From the NCBI GenBank assembly GCA_963277665.1, contig OY728163.1:1906444644-1906508643 (forward strand): a stretch of 64,000 nt of DNA, given 5' to 3'. The notes under the pieces were generated by a model. It worked only from the letters and a program-made list of their open reading frames with translations. It was not told the origin of the DNA and did no database searches. Source of the stretch: Viscum album (Eukaryota > Streptophyta > Magnoliopsida > Santalales > Viscaceae). This document shows positions 37,336-49,990 of this stretch, piece by piece (within the stretch, counting starts at the first letter, position 1; every line of letters starts with the position of its first letter). Position numbers and translations under genes: made by a program.

Positions 37336-39705
37336 TCTCTCATGGAATGTTGACATAATCATTAGGTACTTCATCTTTTCCTGGTTGGCAGTTAGTTTTA
37401 TGGGAAGAAATTGTGGGTTATTCAAGGCTAGCCGTGGACTGAGGCAGGGTTGATCCTCTCTCCCCAAACCTCGTCATTCTCTTGTAGGATGTCCTTAGAA
37501 AACTATTTCATAAGGGTATCATTGGCTGTGAGGAAATGGAATATCATAAAAAATGATATCACCCTCAGTCTCGCACCTGATGTTCACAGATGGCACATTT
37601 ATATTCACAAATGCTTGCATATGGTCCAATAGTGGCCTCAACAGGATATTGTAGGAGTACTGTCACTGGAGGAGGTATGTTATCAACAAGTCCAAAAGTA
37701 ACTTCTATATTTCAAACAGATGCACTGCCACCTAGATCCCTACTATTCATCATAGCCTATAAATGCATAGGGGGGTGTTTCCTATGGAGTAACTGGGTGA
37801 CCCCATCTCTCCGAGGAGGCTCTGTGTATGTGAATACGACACCATTATTAATAGGGTTACGGACCAAATTCTCAACTTGAAGAACATATACCTCTCATTT
37901 GGGTACTGGATAACACTGGTTAATAGTGTGCTCCTCACCACCCCCATCCATGCACATAAATCCATTAAAGCCTTGAAGATCATCATTAATAAGATTTTTA
38001 AGATCCAAGAAGGCTTTATCTAGTACCCAAGTTCCGAAGGAAGGCGTCGCTGGGCTTCCTGGAATAGGGTGGTCAGACCTTCTAAAGAGGGCAGCATCAA
38101 CATATGATGATTCGATGAAACTCTCCTCTGCATGATTGAGAAGATTTATTGGGATGTTTTGGAACAATTCATGCTATGGGGGATCATAATGAACAACTCT
38201 ATTTCTGGGTCTAAGGCTCGATCCTCTAACCAGGCCTCGCCATTCTAGTCTGTTATTTATCATCTTATTACTCCCCTAAAACCCCACACCAGATGGATCA
38301 TATGGAGGGGGAGATCTCTTTCTGGCATCACAACTGGGTCAGGATGGTCCTTGGCTTTTCTGGGTGTCCGATCACATCTTTATCCATCAGATAGGTCAGT
38401 TCACATCTGACATTCATTGCCTCGATCTTGGATAGGGACCGTCAGGACATCTTCGATCTAATAGAGCTCAACACTGAATCAGACATATGTAGTTTCTCTC
38501 CCACTTCCTTGGGGTCCTTTTATTTAAGAGACTTCCAACGCACTATGGCCATCCAAGTACAGAACAGCCCATGAGATGTGATCCTCTGGTCCAATGTTAC
38601 CCCCATTAAACTAAACTTTGTTAACTCGAGGTTGCGCTACAAATCCATTATCACTGAGGAGAACATCAAGTGTTGTGGCATCCCTCTAGCTTCAAGATTT
38701 CATTGCAGCACGGACCACTGGGAGGAGAGTATGGGGCATCTATATTTTGATGGAGACTAGAAAAGAGTGGTGTGGTAGTATTTTGGTGAGTTTACTGTTA
38801 TTAATGATAAAAAATGTCTGGAATTCCCTTTCTTGAACAATGGTTTGATTGTGTAGGGGAGAGGGGTCTAGAGAAGAAGGCACACGCCACGGTCTTCCAC
38901 ACTGGTTGTTGGTCGATCTGGTAGGCGAGGAATAAGGCCGAACATGAAGGGACCCTTGCCTCTAGCTAGGGTTTCATACACCGAACTTAATTCATCATCC
39001 TTGATATGTTCAGATAATTTGGAAACTAGAAGGAATCACCTACCATTTGAAGTCATCACATCCGCAATGATTATACTTCTTCAGGTTGCAGGATTATTAG
39101 AGGTAACTGGGTCTGTTGGTCACTGCCTAGCTGGTGGCTCAAACTTAATACCAATGGGTCTTACAATAGGGGCTTATCCATGGAGGAGGGGTGGTGTGTA
39201 ATCCCTTAAGGTTGGTTATTATGGCATTCTCGGCTCTCCTGGGTCATGGATCTTCCATCCAGGCAGAGGCTAAAGAGATACTTGTTGGCCTCCTATTATG
39301 TCATCAGAAGGAGATCTTATTATCAGTGGTAGAAACTAATTCCCAAATCCTCCAAAACTCTATGAATGTCACTGGTTCTATCCCATGATCAATTCATTAC
39401 ATCTTCCAAATGTTCAGAGGCATGATCAGTAGCAATGTTAGCATGGTCCATATGTGGCGTGAGGGGAACAAGGTCTTGGACCACCTCACCTCTCTTGATG
39501 TTCTTGGTCTGGATCCCATTTGTTTTCATAATTTTTTCACTATGAAAATAGAGGGATTCAATCTGGTTAGAGTGGATAACCTTGGCCTCCACCACATTTT
39601 CCCACCTTAGGCCTCTCATTTTGGGCGTTTGGGCCTATCCTTTTTTATTTCCTTTTTCTCTTTTTCTCCTTGAATAAAAATTTACATGATGATGATAATG
39701 AGAAC
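37330..39705 (+). mobile_element. 5'-truncated plant LINE (L1-type)
   Basis: This piece of about 2.4 kb carries the 3' half of a LINE second ORF. It begins inside the reverse transcriptase palm (block SRGLRQG at 37430-37450) and ends with a short ATG/GAT-rich tail (about 39685-39705) after a pyrimidine-rich stretch. 5' truncation is usual for LINE insertions. It splits the G4 reverse transcriptase. I could not see a target-site duplication, so both boundaries are approximate by tens of bases. Confidence 0.8.
37391..39610 (+). pseudogene. LINE ORF2 remnant: reverse transcriptase, zinc-binding domain, RNase H
   Basis: Domains in order: reverse transcriptase from GLFKASRGLRQG (37415-37450); a thumb/linker region to about 38200; a reverse-transcriptase-associated zinc-binding domain at about 38690-38760 with CSTDHWEESMGHLYFD; and a plant-type RNase H from about 39130 (WLKLNTNGSYNRG). 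Where RNase H of this family has Asp in the LNTDGS block, this copy has Asn. The C-terminal block VHMWREGNKVLDHL is at 39448-39489. Family enzymes nick the target and copy their own RNA at the nick. Frameshifts and stops (the Asp after RQG is already a stop) make it inactive. The RNase H and zinc domain are characteristic of plant L1-like LINEs. Confidence 0.85.
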
Positions 39706-39711
39706 AACCAA

Positions 39712-41850
39712 TATTTTTTCTATATTTGGAGATTCATGGGTTTAACTAGTTATTATCACTGATTAGTAATAGACATCTAAATTTTTTTCTTCATTGATGA
39801 CTACTCTAACATGGAAGAGGTTAATGTTCTATTAGAGTGAGAAATGGTAGAGTTTTTTTGTTGTGCTGAAACAACTTTTGAACACTACATCAGTGATGAA
39901 TCTTCTAGAGGAAGGGAAAAGTTATGATGTTTTTTATGATGAATCGATTTCAGGTATGTCCAACATTCTTATGTAGTGTAATCACATTGTGTCTCAAGAT
40001 CTCATCAACAGAAGCCACACAAGAAGAATTACTCGACCCATGACCATGATCTCACAGTTATGATTCATGTGCTCAATAGTTGGTGGCATTACCTTTTTTT
40101 GATAATTGTTTATAATGTATTATAACCCCATGATCTTAAGTTATATCTTATATAAAAATATTAGAATATTTACTAGTGGCATTGGGTAGAATATGTACAG
40201 TCTTACAACATTGAAATCGCCTATACCCTGGGGAAAGGGAAGGTCATCGCAGAAGATTAGAAAAGGAATCTTCCAACCTAGGATGTGAAATAATGATCAT
40301 ATGAGTTGATCCTGATATATTTTTTTCAAAATTGAATATTGGAGTCTTGGAATTTGGGGATGAGGTTTCCTTGGCCAAATTTCAGTTGAACTATTCTATT
40401 CTCGAAATGATTCTCTGAGAAAAAATCTTGATGATGAGTTCTATAGAATTAGAGACTCTCTTTGTGGCGAGGATACCTTTGCTGAGTTGTCATTCTTAAT
40501 GGAGGGTATTCTATCATATCATACTTTTTTTAGTATCATTATCTAACAGGAAAACCATGATGGGGGGGTTTACATAATTCATGGTGTGCATTGCACCCAG
40601 GAATAATGAAGATATTATATGATATGTGGTGTGGATTTTGGTGGCCATATATGTGAGAAATAATTATAGATTTTGTCTCTCATTGGTATAGGTAGAAATA
40701 TGTCAAGATCGAGTACTAGAGGCAATCGAATTTTCTTCATCCATATCCAATTCCAATATAGAAGTAGTATAAGAACACTAAATATTATGTGGTTCGGTTG
40801 TCACATACTTTGAGAAGTAAGAATGTGATATGTGTTGTGATCGATATGTTGACTGAATCAAATAACTTCATACGAATACATGATACAACCAATGTTGAGG
40901 AGTTCAGAAATATCAGCATGAAATATATTATTCATTTTCATGGAGTTATATAAGACATTTTCATTGATAAGGATCCTTGGTTCACTTATCATTTTTTGGA
41001 GAGGCCTTTTAGAGGCCCTGAGATCTAAGGTCTATTTGAGTATGACATAAAATCCATAGATGGATGACCAAACATAAAAAGATATAATGATTCTTTAAGA
41101 TATTCTTTGTGCATGCGTTCTTGAATTTGGTGGGCCCTGGGATTACCATTTTTACTTATTGACTTTTCTTATAACAATAGTTACCAATCCATGATCATAA
41201 TGGCTCATTTTGAGGACTTGTATGGTTAGCCTTGTAAATATCTATTGTGTTGGTCAGATACTATTGAATGCATCTTCGTTGGACCAAGCTGGGTTTAAGA
41301 GATGACATCAAAGATTTAGGTGATTTAGAGAATGTTTATGGAATAATCACAATATAATTCTTATAATGATTGTCGCTATAGACTGCTAGAATTTTTAGTT
41401 GGTGACCATATTTTCTTAAAAGTATCAACAAATTTGCATCATTGACTACTTTGGAGGAAGGGAACAATTCTCCTCATTTTTTGGTCCTTTTTAGGTTTTT
41501 GAGAAAGTGGGGAAGGTAGATTACCCATTAGAAATTCCACCTCTTATGATATCGATACATAACATGCTTCATGTATCTCAGCTATTGAAGTATCTTTTTG
41601 ATCCATCTCATGTTCTAAGATGGATTGATCTTGATGTCGAGCCTGATTTACTTGTGACTAGAATTCAGTCAGAATAGTAGGTTCTGAAACCATGGTATTA
41701 TGTGGGTTGATGATACCTTTGGTTTGAGTTTTATGGAAGCATGGTTCTGAAACTCATGAGACATATGAGAGAGATTCACTGATAAAGAAGTAGTGGCCTT
41801 GTATTTTTTATATAGAAGATTGTTAACATGCTTTCTAGGGACCAAAAGTT
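39712..41850 (+). pseudogene. G4 RT end, RNase H, integrase and chromodomain
   Basis: G4 resumes with WRFMGLTSYYH (about 39728-39760), the block after the reverse transcriptase palm. RNase H remnants follow, with YDIEIAYTLGKGKVIAED at about 40200-40250. Integrase shows a decayed zinc region (40570-40690), then VIDMLTESNNFI (about 40840-40875), IDKDPWFTYHF (40965-40998) and, near 41120, LNLVGPG, the counterpart of the LDFGGSW block. A DPSHVL block (about 41602) and a VLWKHGSETHETYERD-like tail near 41740 mark the chromodomain. Many codons are disrupted. Clade within chromoviruses is unresolved. Confidence 0.8.
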
Positions 41851-41866
41851 TCTATGTTGGGGATGT

Positions 41867-43959
41867 TGTATCATCCAGTTATTGTTTTAAGGTACTTTTC
41901 AACCCCTATTTTGATCATGCTTTGGTTGTGTATCATTTCGGTGTGCTTCTGGTAAAATGTTGGAATCTTTAAAGGATTTTGGGCAATTCATGGATGGCAC
42001 ACAGTTCTCCCAAATACTGATCACTGTTAGTGAATTCTATGAAAGCCCATGAATTGTGGGTTTTCATGTTTGGTGCATGATTTAAAAAATAGTTCACCCA
42101 CCAATGAGAAACTGTGAAACCCCATCAATAGAAAAACATGGATAGGGTGCATGGTTTGTCTAACTGTGCGACCCTTCCCAGATAACAATGTGTGTGGGAT
42201 TTAGTTAATCTTCTTTATTAAAAAAATTCTTGATCCCCCTTTTTGATCCCCTCTCAACAAAAAAAACATTATACTACATTTTATTGGGTTTAAAGGGATA
42301 TCAACGACCAATTTTGGATCTTCCAACCCTCTTCCATGGTAGATTAAAACAAGGTGATCTTTGTTTGGTGCTTTCCAAACTTGTTTTCTCTCCCTGTTCA
42401 TTATTTCCCCCTCTCTTTTCCACTCTTCCATAGGTTTTTAGATATATATGTTGTTGGAGTATATAAGATAAGTTTTTCTAGATATTGAATCTTTTTTTTA
42501 TTTTTGGATCATTATTTACAACAATCATAGTTGGAGTTTCCAATTTAGAGCTTTGTGATTCATGAATCGATATTCCCGAGTAGGTGGTTCAATTTCAGAT
42601 GGCCAATTTGATTAACCCTAAATTACATTATTTAAATAAAATTGTTTAATTTAAATTAAACCATTTTATTTAAATGTAATTATTTTTAATTGGTTTATTA
42701 AAAACTCAAATCCATTGACTTGGGAATTTGAATTGGATTTAGCCTAAAATTGGGGAAAACCCCAATTTCATTAAATTGGGGTGTGATTTGTATTTGGTGG
42801 TAAATTATTAAAATTAAAAAATTTAATTAAATTTTATTTGTTAAATTTATTTTAAATTTATATTTGAGATAATGGATTAAAATGGGTTTGATAGGAACCT
42901 AATGGGTTTTCTAAAAAATGTCATAATGTGGTTAAAATGTCATGTATTGATTTTTTAAAAGAAATTAGCATATTGAAATGGGACTTGGGTTGAATTGTAT
43001 TTTAAATAGTTTGAAATAAATTTTTTATTATCGATTATTGTTTAAGATAATGAAATCCTATGTAGTTAGTGATTTATTAGGAAAAAACACACTTGGATGG
43101 GAATTCTAATAGAAGATATTAACGCTTTAAAATTATAACATAAACTTATTGGCATATGTTATCCCCATTTGGATGTTGGTAAGTCCTCTTTTACCAGTGA
43201 TAATGGGACCTATGTGCTCATTTTTTTAATTATATAATTGTGTGTGGATACTATACCCTAGAACTATCATATATCTTAGAGGATGACCATGTTTCTCATA
43301 TTTAATGTTTTTATATACATATTCTATTTTTATTAGAAAAATTTATAGTTGACCTTTGAAATTATAAAAAAAATTACAAAAAAATTAAACCATTTGTTTA
43401 AATTATTTCCATCATTGAAAATGTAAATCATGATTTCATTTAAATATTATTTTGAACATCAATTCATGTTTTTGTAGAAATTGAAAGATTTATTTGGTTA
43501 ATTAATTGTGGAATCTTATTATGGAATACTTAGTGAGACCCTACCAGGATTTTATCTCACACCATACCTCAAATTTAACGTATTTTTAGATTATCTTCTT
43601 CATGGATTGTGTAAGGGTAAAGTGACACTTAGATGTGGTTCTTGTTATTTATACTTGGCCTTTGGGAGTTGTGTCCACTGGGGCTTGGCTTTTAATCCTA
43701 TTTTATATTACTTGGAGGTTTTACTTTGGGTTTTCATGCCTATTTCCCATATGGTATAGTTCTCTCTATAGTGTTTTCTTTTGTGCATACGGACTTGTAT
43801 ATCTTTCTTCTATTGTGTTTAAGGGAAATTGGTTCCCACTTTCATATTTTATGATGCTATGTTCTTGTTGTAAACCAGTGGTGATCATGAACTCCCTTTA
43901 TCCCATGTCAGGATGACCTGGTTATCAATGTACTGTTGTATCTAGACTGGTTTGTGACA
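41867..43959 (+). repeat. G4 3' LTR
   Basis: It starts TGTATCATCCAG (family form TGTAACACCC), follows a degenerate polypurine tract (about 41850-41866), and ends tttgtgaca. The right half matches the truncated 5' LTR. Open frames at 42201-42433 and 43508-43916 lie inside the LTR and have no recognisable product. Confidence 0.75.
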
Positions 43960-44831
43960 TTTGGAGGAGATAAATAAGAGTAGAAAAAGAAAGTGACCTA
44001 TTAGAGAAATTATATCTTCTTAGAAATGACTCATTTATATCTCCTCTAAAGGGAAATGAGATCATTTTTAGCAAGGGTCGTCACCTCTAGAATATGTATA
44101 GGGATGTTTATAAGATAATTTTTCTAAGTATGGTCTAGATATAAGGCTCATAGTGGTGAAATAATGTGAGGTAATAGATGTACATTCATAATGGAGGTGA
44201 GGGGAAACTTTTGAATTTTTTAAAATATTACAATATATTAAGAATATTATTGAGAAAAATGCTTAAAAATAGCATATAAATTTACAAGGGATGAAATATA
44301 AGGCCATATATTACCGCCTTTCTTCTTATTTAATTTTTTTTTATGATTCTAAATAATTTTAGAAAAAATTGATCCCATAAAATATCATTATATTCGATTT
44401 TCATACTATTTAATAAATTTAATTATAAAAAATAAATAAGGAAGTAAAATTAGAAATAATATTTTATTATATCATGAAAAAATCAAGGTTATCTAGAGAA
44501 TTTCTTGATCACCTTAAATATCACAAATTAGATTTATTTTAATACTTTTAATATTATTTATTAGATTTTCCATTAATTTAATAATTACAACATCAGCACT
44601 GTGTATGAATTTAATGTAATTACTTATCCACTAAAAATTAAAAATAAATTATAATGATGAATATAATTATTTTAGATATCATAAATATATTTATGGTTGA
44701 ACATGTCTTCTTAGTAACCACATATTAAAAAATTTATACATATTACATCTAATAACATAACATGTTTGACTTTTATTTAAATAAAATACCATAAGAGACT
44801 TAATGTTAACCATGTGGATTAAATAGATCAT

Positions 44832-44836
44832 AAATT
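44832..44836. other. Target-site duplication of S1 (left; right copy at 56775-56779)
   Basis: aaatt is identical on both sides of the element. Fusing the two flanks rejoins the G2 LTR colinearly with 5122-7670. Confidence 0.85.
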
Positions 44837-45104
44837 TGTTGAGTCAATATGGTTTCCTAATAAATTTTCCATTCCTTTATGTTTTGAAAATAACAAACAC
44901 TCTATCTTAAGGCGAATTTTATTTTCCTTAATAAGGAAAATTTTCCTTCCCCAAGGAAAATTTATCATTACCATGTTTTCATTGTTCATGTTTTAGTTTC
45001 CCTAAATCTAAATCTTCTTATTCCTAAGTGTAAAATTCAGTTTCACTTATAAAACCTAGGAATTATATAAATACTTAGATACAAAGTATTCTGTTTTCAG
45101 GATC

Positions 45105-45490
45105 TGAATTCAGACTCCAAATTATCTAAAATCCACACTCTGAATTCTCTAAAATTTAGAATCTAAATTCTTTGAAATTTAGACTCAGAATTCTCTAAAA
45201 TTCAGACTTCGAATTGTCTAAAATTCAGACTCTAAATTCATTTGAAATTAAGGTTCCTAATTCTTTAGAATTCAGACTCCGAATTCCTTATAATTCAGGT
45301 TCTGAATTCCTTAGAATTAAGATTCTTAATTCCATATAATTCATGTTCCAAATTCCTTAGAATTCAGACTCTGAATTCCTTATAATTCAAACTCCAAATT
45401 CTTTGAATTCAGGTTCCAAATTCTTTAGAATTCAGACTATGAATTCCTTATAATTTAGGTTCCATATTCCTTGAAAAATAGAATCTGAAT
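45105..45490 (+). repeat. 23-bp tandem repeats with GAATTC palindromes, S1 5' LTR
   Basis: About 16 units of the form GAATTCCTTAGAATTCAGACT occur with period about 23. Each unit contains two AATTC motifs 11 bases apart, so the array is rich in short inverted repeats. The 3' LTR has a slightly longer array at 55400-55815. Units differ by single substitutions. Confidence 0.85.
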
Positions 45491-45727
45491 ATCCATATAA
45501 TATAGACTCCGAACATTATTTCCCTATATTTCAAACTTTATTTTTTATAGACTCTAAAAAATAGATTTGGTTGAGAAACCATATTTTTCCTACTCATGTT
45601 ATATTTATGAAACGGTTTCATGCATTCTGTTTAAAACCAACCATTGTTTGAGTGACACATGTATAGATCCCTCCGAGATTCATGGAAAAATATGACCATT
45701 GGAGGAGGGAGCCGACCATTAGGAATG

Positions 45728-45741
45728 TAACTATAAATAGG
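45728..45741 (+). promoter_or_regulatory. TATA box of the S1 5' LTR
   Basis: aactataaatagga, about 890 bases into the LTR, is a strong plant TATA box. The 3' LTR has cctataaataga at about 56050. It is the likely element promoter, in U3 just before R. Confidence 0.65.
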
Positions 45742-46460
45742 ATCTCATTTGAACAAGATCAGATCTTTACTTTTGATGACTGTTCTACAACTCTATAGAT
45801 TACATGCTGTTGAAGTGATTTATAGATAGAGAGATACTCTCATGCCTTGTGCATAATGAACATCTTGTTCTGATTTCTTCATGTGACTCTGATTCTGGCT
45901 GTGTACAATTGAGGGCTTCTGAGGATAGAAAGACAGAGGTTCCGACTACCATGAAGTTTGAGGGCTTACGGGGATAGAAAGAGAGACTCTGATATTATTA
46001 TCAAGGGCTTACCCTAGTGTGTGAAAGAAAAAATTTATTGAAAGTATAAATCAAGGGACCTTTATCCATGGGTTTTGGATACCCTACTCTTTGGGTAAAA
46101 TGATTTCATACTTGTAACTTGTATTGTGTCAAGTTCGTTTTCCACTACATTTTTATTATTAAGGAAAGTATAACTATCTTACATATTCTTATACTTGTAT
46201 AATCTGATTTGTAATATTCTATATTCTTTAAGGTAGAATCGTTGTTCTTGTAAACTTTTCTTAAGTTTCATTTCTGGAACCATATTTTCAGAATCTGGTA
46301 AGTTTGTAGAAATAATAGGTCTTGTGAATTTACGTTGTTTAACTTTGTAAAACAATATAAATTTATAACCAACTATAATGGTTCCAAAGGAATTTTTAAG
46401 GTATACAATTCACCCCCTCTTGTATATTGAGAATCTAAATCATTATTTTGATCCTACAAT

Positions 46461-46479
46461 TGGTATCGGAGGAGGTCCC
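46461..46479 (+). other. Primer-binding site of S1
   Basis: tggtatcggaggaggtccc starts two bases after the LTR. It resembles the initiator-Met complement TGGTATCAGAGC with two changes. Confidence 0.85.
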
Positions 46480-46615
46480 AAAAATACTTATATTCACATA
46501 TAATTTTTCTTGCTCAATTTTCATTTATCTATATTTTTTCCTTGCTTAGGATTTTTACCCTTGTTTACAAAATTTTATTACTAACAAGATTCTGTGAAAA
46601 AATATTTTCCTTGAG

Positions 46616-47660
46616 ATGGTAGGAATGAAAGTTGGATCGATTGACAATCTTAATCCTACTAGACCAACTATATTTGATGGGAATGATTATGAATATTGGA
46701 GAGATGTTATGAAGAATTTTTTTTATTAATAATGGAGTGGAAAACTCTGTAATAATCAGTAAATATTAAAAGATTCTTGATAAAGAAGTCATAACTTTTA
46801 CTAATCAAGAAATGTCAGAATATCAACATAATTATAAGTTACGCGATACTTTGTTATGTTCCATGACCAGGGATATATATAGACAGATTTCTTCCTGTGA
46901 AGTAGAAAATTGTATATGGAAGAAATTGGAGGTAACTCATTTTGAAACTTCCAAAGTTATAGAAACTAGAAGAGCTATGCTTAGTGTTGAGTATCATGGT
47001 TACTGATTTCATTATGGAGAACCTGTGTGCAAGGTACAATAGAGGTTTATGACCATTGATAATAGCTTACAATTCATGGGTGAAAAGGTTTTAGATGATG
47101 AGGCACTTGTGGTAAAGATTATAGATATCATGCCTAATGAGTGGGAGTAAAAAAGAACAGCTATTAATGAGAATAGGAATGTCTGACATATTACTCTTGA
47201 TGAGCTGTTTGGAACTCTTCTTCAACATGAGACAAGAATGAAAAGAGATGTTGATCTAAATAATAAGAATAATGGGAATGAGAGTGTTGATTTTACAAAT
47301 TCTTCAAATCATATGAAAGCCAGGACTCCTGAGAGAGTGACAAGATACAAATCAAATAGGACTATTATTCAATCTGAATCTAGTGGAATTGATTCTTAAA
47401 AGAAGGAGTTATCCAATATTTCTTGAAGGATGAACAAGATTTTTAGATAGAAGAACTTTCAGTCTAGATACAAGAAGAAAGAAAGAAAGTACAAAAAAGA
47501 CTCAGAAGTCACTTACTATGAATGAAAATGAGCAGGGCATATAGGGCCAGATTGTCATATGATTAAGAGAAAAGATAGAAAGGAAAAACATTCTTAGAGG
47601 AATATAAAGAAGTAATACAAGGATAAATATAAGAAAAATTTCAAATCCAATGACACATGG
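46616..47660 (+). pseudogene. S1 gag
   Basis: It starts at ATG 46616, with PTIFDGNDYEYWR early in the protein, the copia capsid start block (F-x-G-x-N/D-Y-x-x-W). Two consecutive TAA codons follow at about 46728. Capsid continues with NYKLRDTLLCSM, CEVENCIWKKLEVTHF and LDELFGTLLQHE (about 46830-47230), which match the Sirevirus-type capsid. The nucleocapsid knuckle at about 47515-47570 keeps GHIGPDC, but the two leading cysteines are Tyr and a stop. The acidic, serine-rich tail (47640-47930) is typical between gag and protease in this lineage. The protein would form virus-like particles. Confidence 0.85.
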
Positions 47661-48560
47661 AGTGCCAGTGGTGGTGACTCTTCTAATGAATCCTTAGAGT
47701 ATGAATCTTTTGGATAGAAGAATCTTCATCTATTGGACAAGATACCTTGTGAAAATAATTGTTTAATGGATAAGGTACACAATGATGAATCTCTAACCAA
47801 TGTATCCTTGAATGCTAATTATAGTGATAGTAAATATTATGAATCCTCATATGAAGAATCTTCTTCTAGTGAAGATAATATTTTACCTACTTATGAGGAA
47901 GTCTTTAATTTTTCTAAGCTCCTTGAGAATTAAAATTCTAATGTTAATAAAAAGTATGATAAGGTAAATCATAGGATTTTATTCTTACTAAGGATGTATC
48001 AAGACTTTCTAAAGATCATGATAAGAAAATTTATGATTTCTAAAGTATTTAAAGAACCCTTGAGGAAGTTAATTCTGAGAATGATAAACTCTCTAAGGAT
48101 CTAGAAAAAGTAATTTCTAAGAAAAATGTTCTTGAGACTAACTCTTGTGCTAAAAATAATTTTTTTGAGAATAAAAAATTAGTTATTAAGCTAAAGTCAT
48201 AAATATTTTTATTGAGGAAGTATTTGTCAAACTTTACCTTAGGTAAGGAAAACTTTGATAAGATGTATTCCAAAATTCCACCTCTAAAGAATAATTATGG
48301 ATTTAGTTATACTCATTCAAAACCAGTTTTTAGTAACAATTATTTTGTTCCTCAAAGTGCTCCACTCTACACTAAATTTTATTGTGGTGGGCATTGGGAA
48401 AAAAATTTCCTTAAACAAAACTCAGTCTTTAGGTTTTCATAAAGCTTGTTTCTCAAAAAAATGTGGATTCCTAAAATTTTCCATTCTAATTTTTCTGGAT
48501 CCAAAAAAGTTTTGGTTCTGAATGTCTAACACTCTTATTTTTAAGAAAGTAAAGATAGTA
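47660..48560 (+). pseudogene. S1 gag-protease linker
   Basis: A stretch rich in Ser, Glu, Asp and Lys. An open piece at 47733-47933 ends in SKLLEN, followed by Lys/Leu/Asp-rich, coiled-coil-like sequence to about 48280. The linker then runs to the protease. It is part of the original gag-pol frame; no enzyme motif is expected here. Frameshifts occur near 47935, 47980 and 48040. Confidence 0.6.
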
Positions 48561-49000
48561 CCAACAACAATACAGGGTACATGGATTGTGTATGTTCCCA
48601 ACATATTACTGGTAACAAAAATATATTTGAAAAGATTATCAAGATGAAAGGAGGAAAAGTAACATTTAGAGATAATTCCCAGGGAGAAATTATTGGTATA
48701 GGTAACAATGTTCTTCTTGGAAGAACATTGATTTCAAATGTATTTTTCATCAAGGGTATTAAGAAAAACCTTATTAGAATAAGTCAATTATGTGATGAAG
48801 GTTACCTTATGAATTTTAGGAATGACAAGTGTTTAGTACACAATTCCAAGGAAGTGTTCATTCTTTCTGCCCATAGGCAAGATAATTTTTACACACTAAT
48901 CTTAGAAGACCTTAGAATCCAATATATACCTTGTCTTAGTGAAATGGAAGATCATTATTGGTTGTGGCATAGAAGGTAAGGACACTGTAACCTTAGGAAC
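48560..49000 (+). pseudogene. S1 protease and pre-integrase region
   Basis: The protease site at 48578-48613 reads YMDCVCSQHITG, against the family WYVDSGCSRHMTG. The catalytic Asp (48584-48586) is kept but Ser-Gly became Cys-Val, so the enzyme would be inactive even without other damage. NVLLGRTLISNVFFIKGIKKNL and ISQLCDEGY (48705-48800) are the usual blocks after it. The pre-integrase block WLWHRR ends at 48978, where a stop replaces the next residue and a frameshift follows. Confidence 0.85.
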
Positions 49001-49990
49001 CTATGAAAATCTCTAATAAAAGAGTAGTTAAGGATCTACCAGAGCTTAGAATTGATTCTTTAAAAGTTTGTGATCCTTGTCAATATGGAAAGAAACATAA
49101 ATCATGTTTTAAATCAGTCAGTGAAGTATCAACCAATGATGCATTACAGTTGGTGCATATGGATATTTTTGGTCCAACACAAACTGGAAGTAGTGGAGGA
49201 AAATATTATATATTTGTCTTAGTTGGTGATTACACTTGATTTAAATGGGTCTATTTTATAGCAATGAAATTTGAAGCTTTTTATTATTTCAAAATTTCTA
49301 GATCCCAAGTTAAAAATGAGAAAAACCTTCCATTGATAACTATTCATAGTGATCATGGAGGAGAATTTCAATATTCTGAATTAGAATCTTTTTGTAATAG
49401 AAAAGGCATTACTCATAACTTCTCAGTGCAAATAACTCCTCAAAAAAATGGGGTTTTTGAATGAAGAAATAAAATTCTTCAAGAAATAACAAGAACCATG
49501 TTGAGTTAATATTCGGTAGCCAAACATTTTTTGGATAAAGCTGTAAGTACTGCTTGTTATACTATATATTAAGTTCTGATTAGACCTTTTCTTAATAAAA
49601 CTCCTTATGAGTTATAAGATGGTAGAAAACCTAGACTTTATTACTTAAAGGTTTTTGGTTGCAAGGTATTCATTCAAAATACTAAAGATAATCTACAAAA
49701 AATTTCACCTAAATATGATAAAGGAATTTTCTTAGGCTATTCTATAACTTCTAAGGCTTATAAGGTTTTCAATAAAAACGCATGTACTACTAAAGAAACA
49801 ATACATGTTAAATTCGATGAAACTAATCCTTTTGTTTTTAAACATCCTCAACCTACATCTTCATATGTGTTTTCAATAATAGATTATCTACCCTTTATAG
49901 AAGATCCTTCTAATAGGGAAAATGTTTCTGAAGCATTTACCCTAGAAGACTTCCTATCATACATTGATCAACAAGTTTTAAAAAATCCAA
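49000..49990 (+). pseudogene. S1 integrase
   Basis: The pre-integrase zinc region includes CDPCQYGKKHKSCFKS (about 49068-49115). The catalytic core keeps all three acidic residues: D in HMDIFGP (49162-49164), D in HSDHGGEF (49351-49353) and E in NGVFE (49459-49461). The second and third are 36 codons apart, the canonical D-35-E. A stop replaces the Arg codon (CGA to TGA) right after the catalytic Glu. The C-terminal block KVFGCKVFIQN is at about 49650 and GIFLGYS at about 49721-49742. It would insert the element cDNA. Confidence 0.9.

Larger units (their letters stand above)
33640..43959 (+). mobile_element. G4, plus-strand Ty3/gypsy chromovirus carrying a LINE
   Basis: A 3' LTR of about 2.09 kb (41867-43959) is matched by a truncated 5' LTR (33640-34704). 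The interior order is primer site, gag, protease, reverse transcriptase, [LINE], RNase H, integrase, chromodomain, polypurine tract. The element lies within the 5' region of G2: the sequence right of 43959 is G2 LTR, while the left side is G2 gag. No target duplication can be seen because the left end was deleted. Confidence 0.8.
44837..46458 (+). repeat. S1 5' LTR
   Basis: It starts TGTTGAGTCAA and ends gatcctaca. It carries a block of GAATTC-based tandem repeats (45105-45490), a TATA box and, toward the end, the conserved sequence ccccctcttgtatattgag. It pairs with 55133-56774. Confidence 0.92.

Noticed and set aside
37750..38167. Minus-strand frames of 78 and 90 codons opposite the LINE.
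   Set aside because: Shadows of the plus-strand LINE ORF2, which has recognisable RT and RNase H blocks.
43508..43916. Hydrophobic, Trp/Phe-rich open frames of 83 and 93 codons.
   Set aside because: This is the G4 3' LTR portion homologous to 34270-34700; neither frame is conserved between LTRs.
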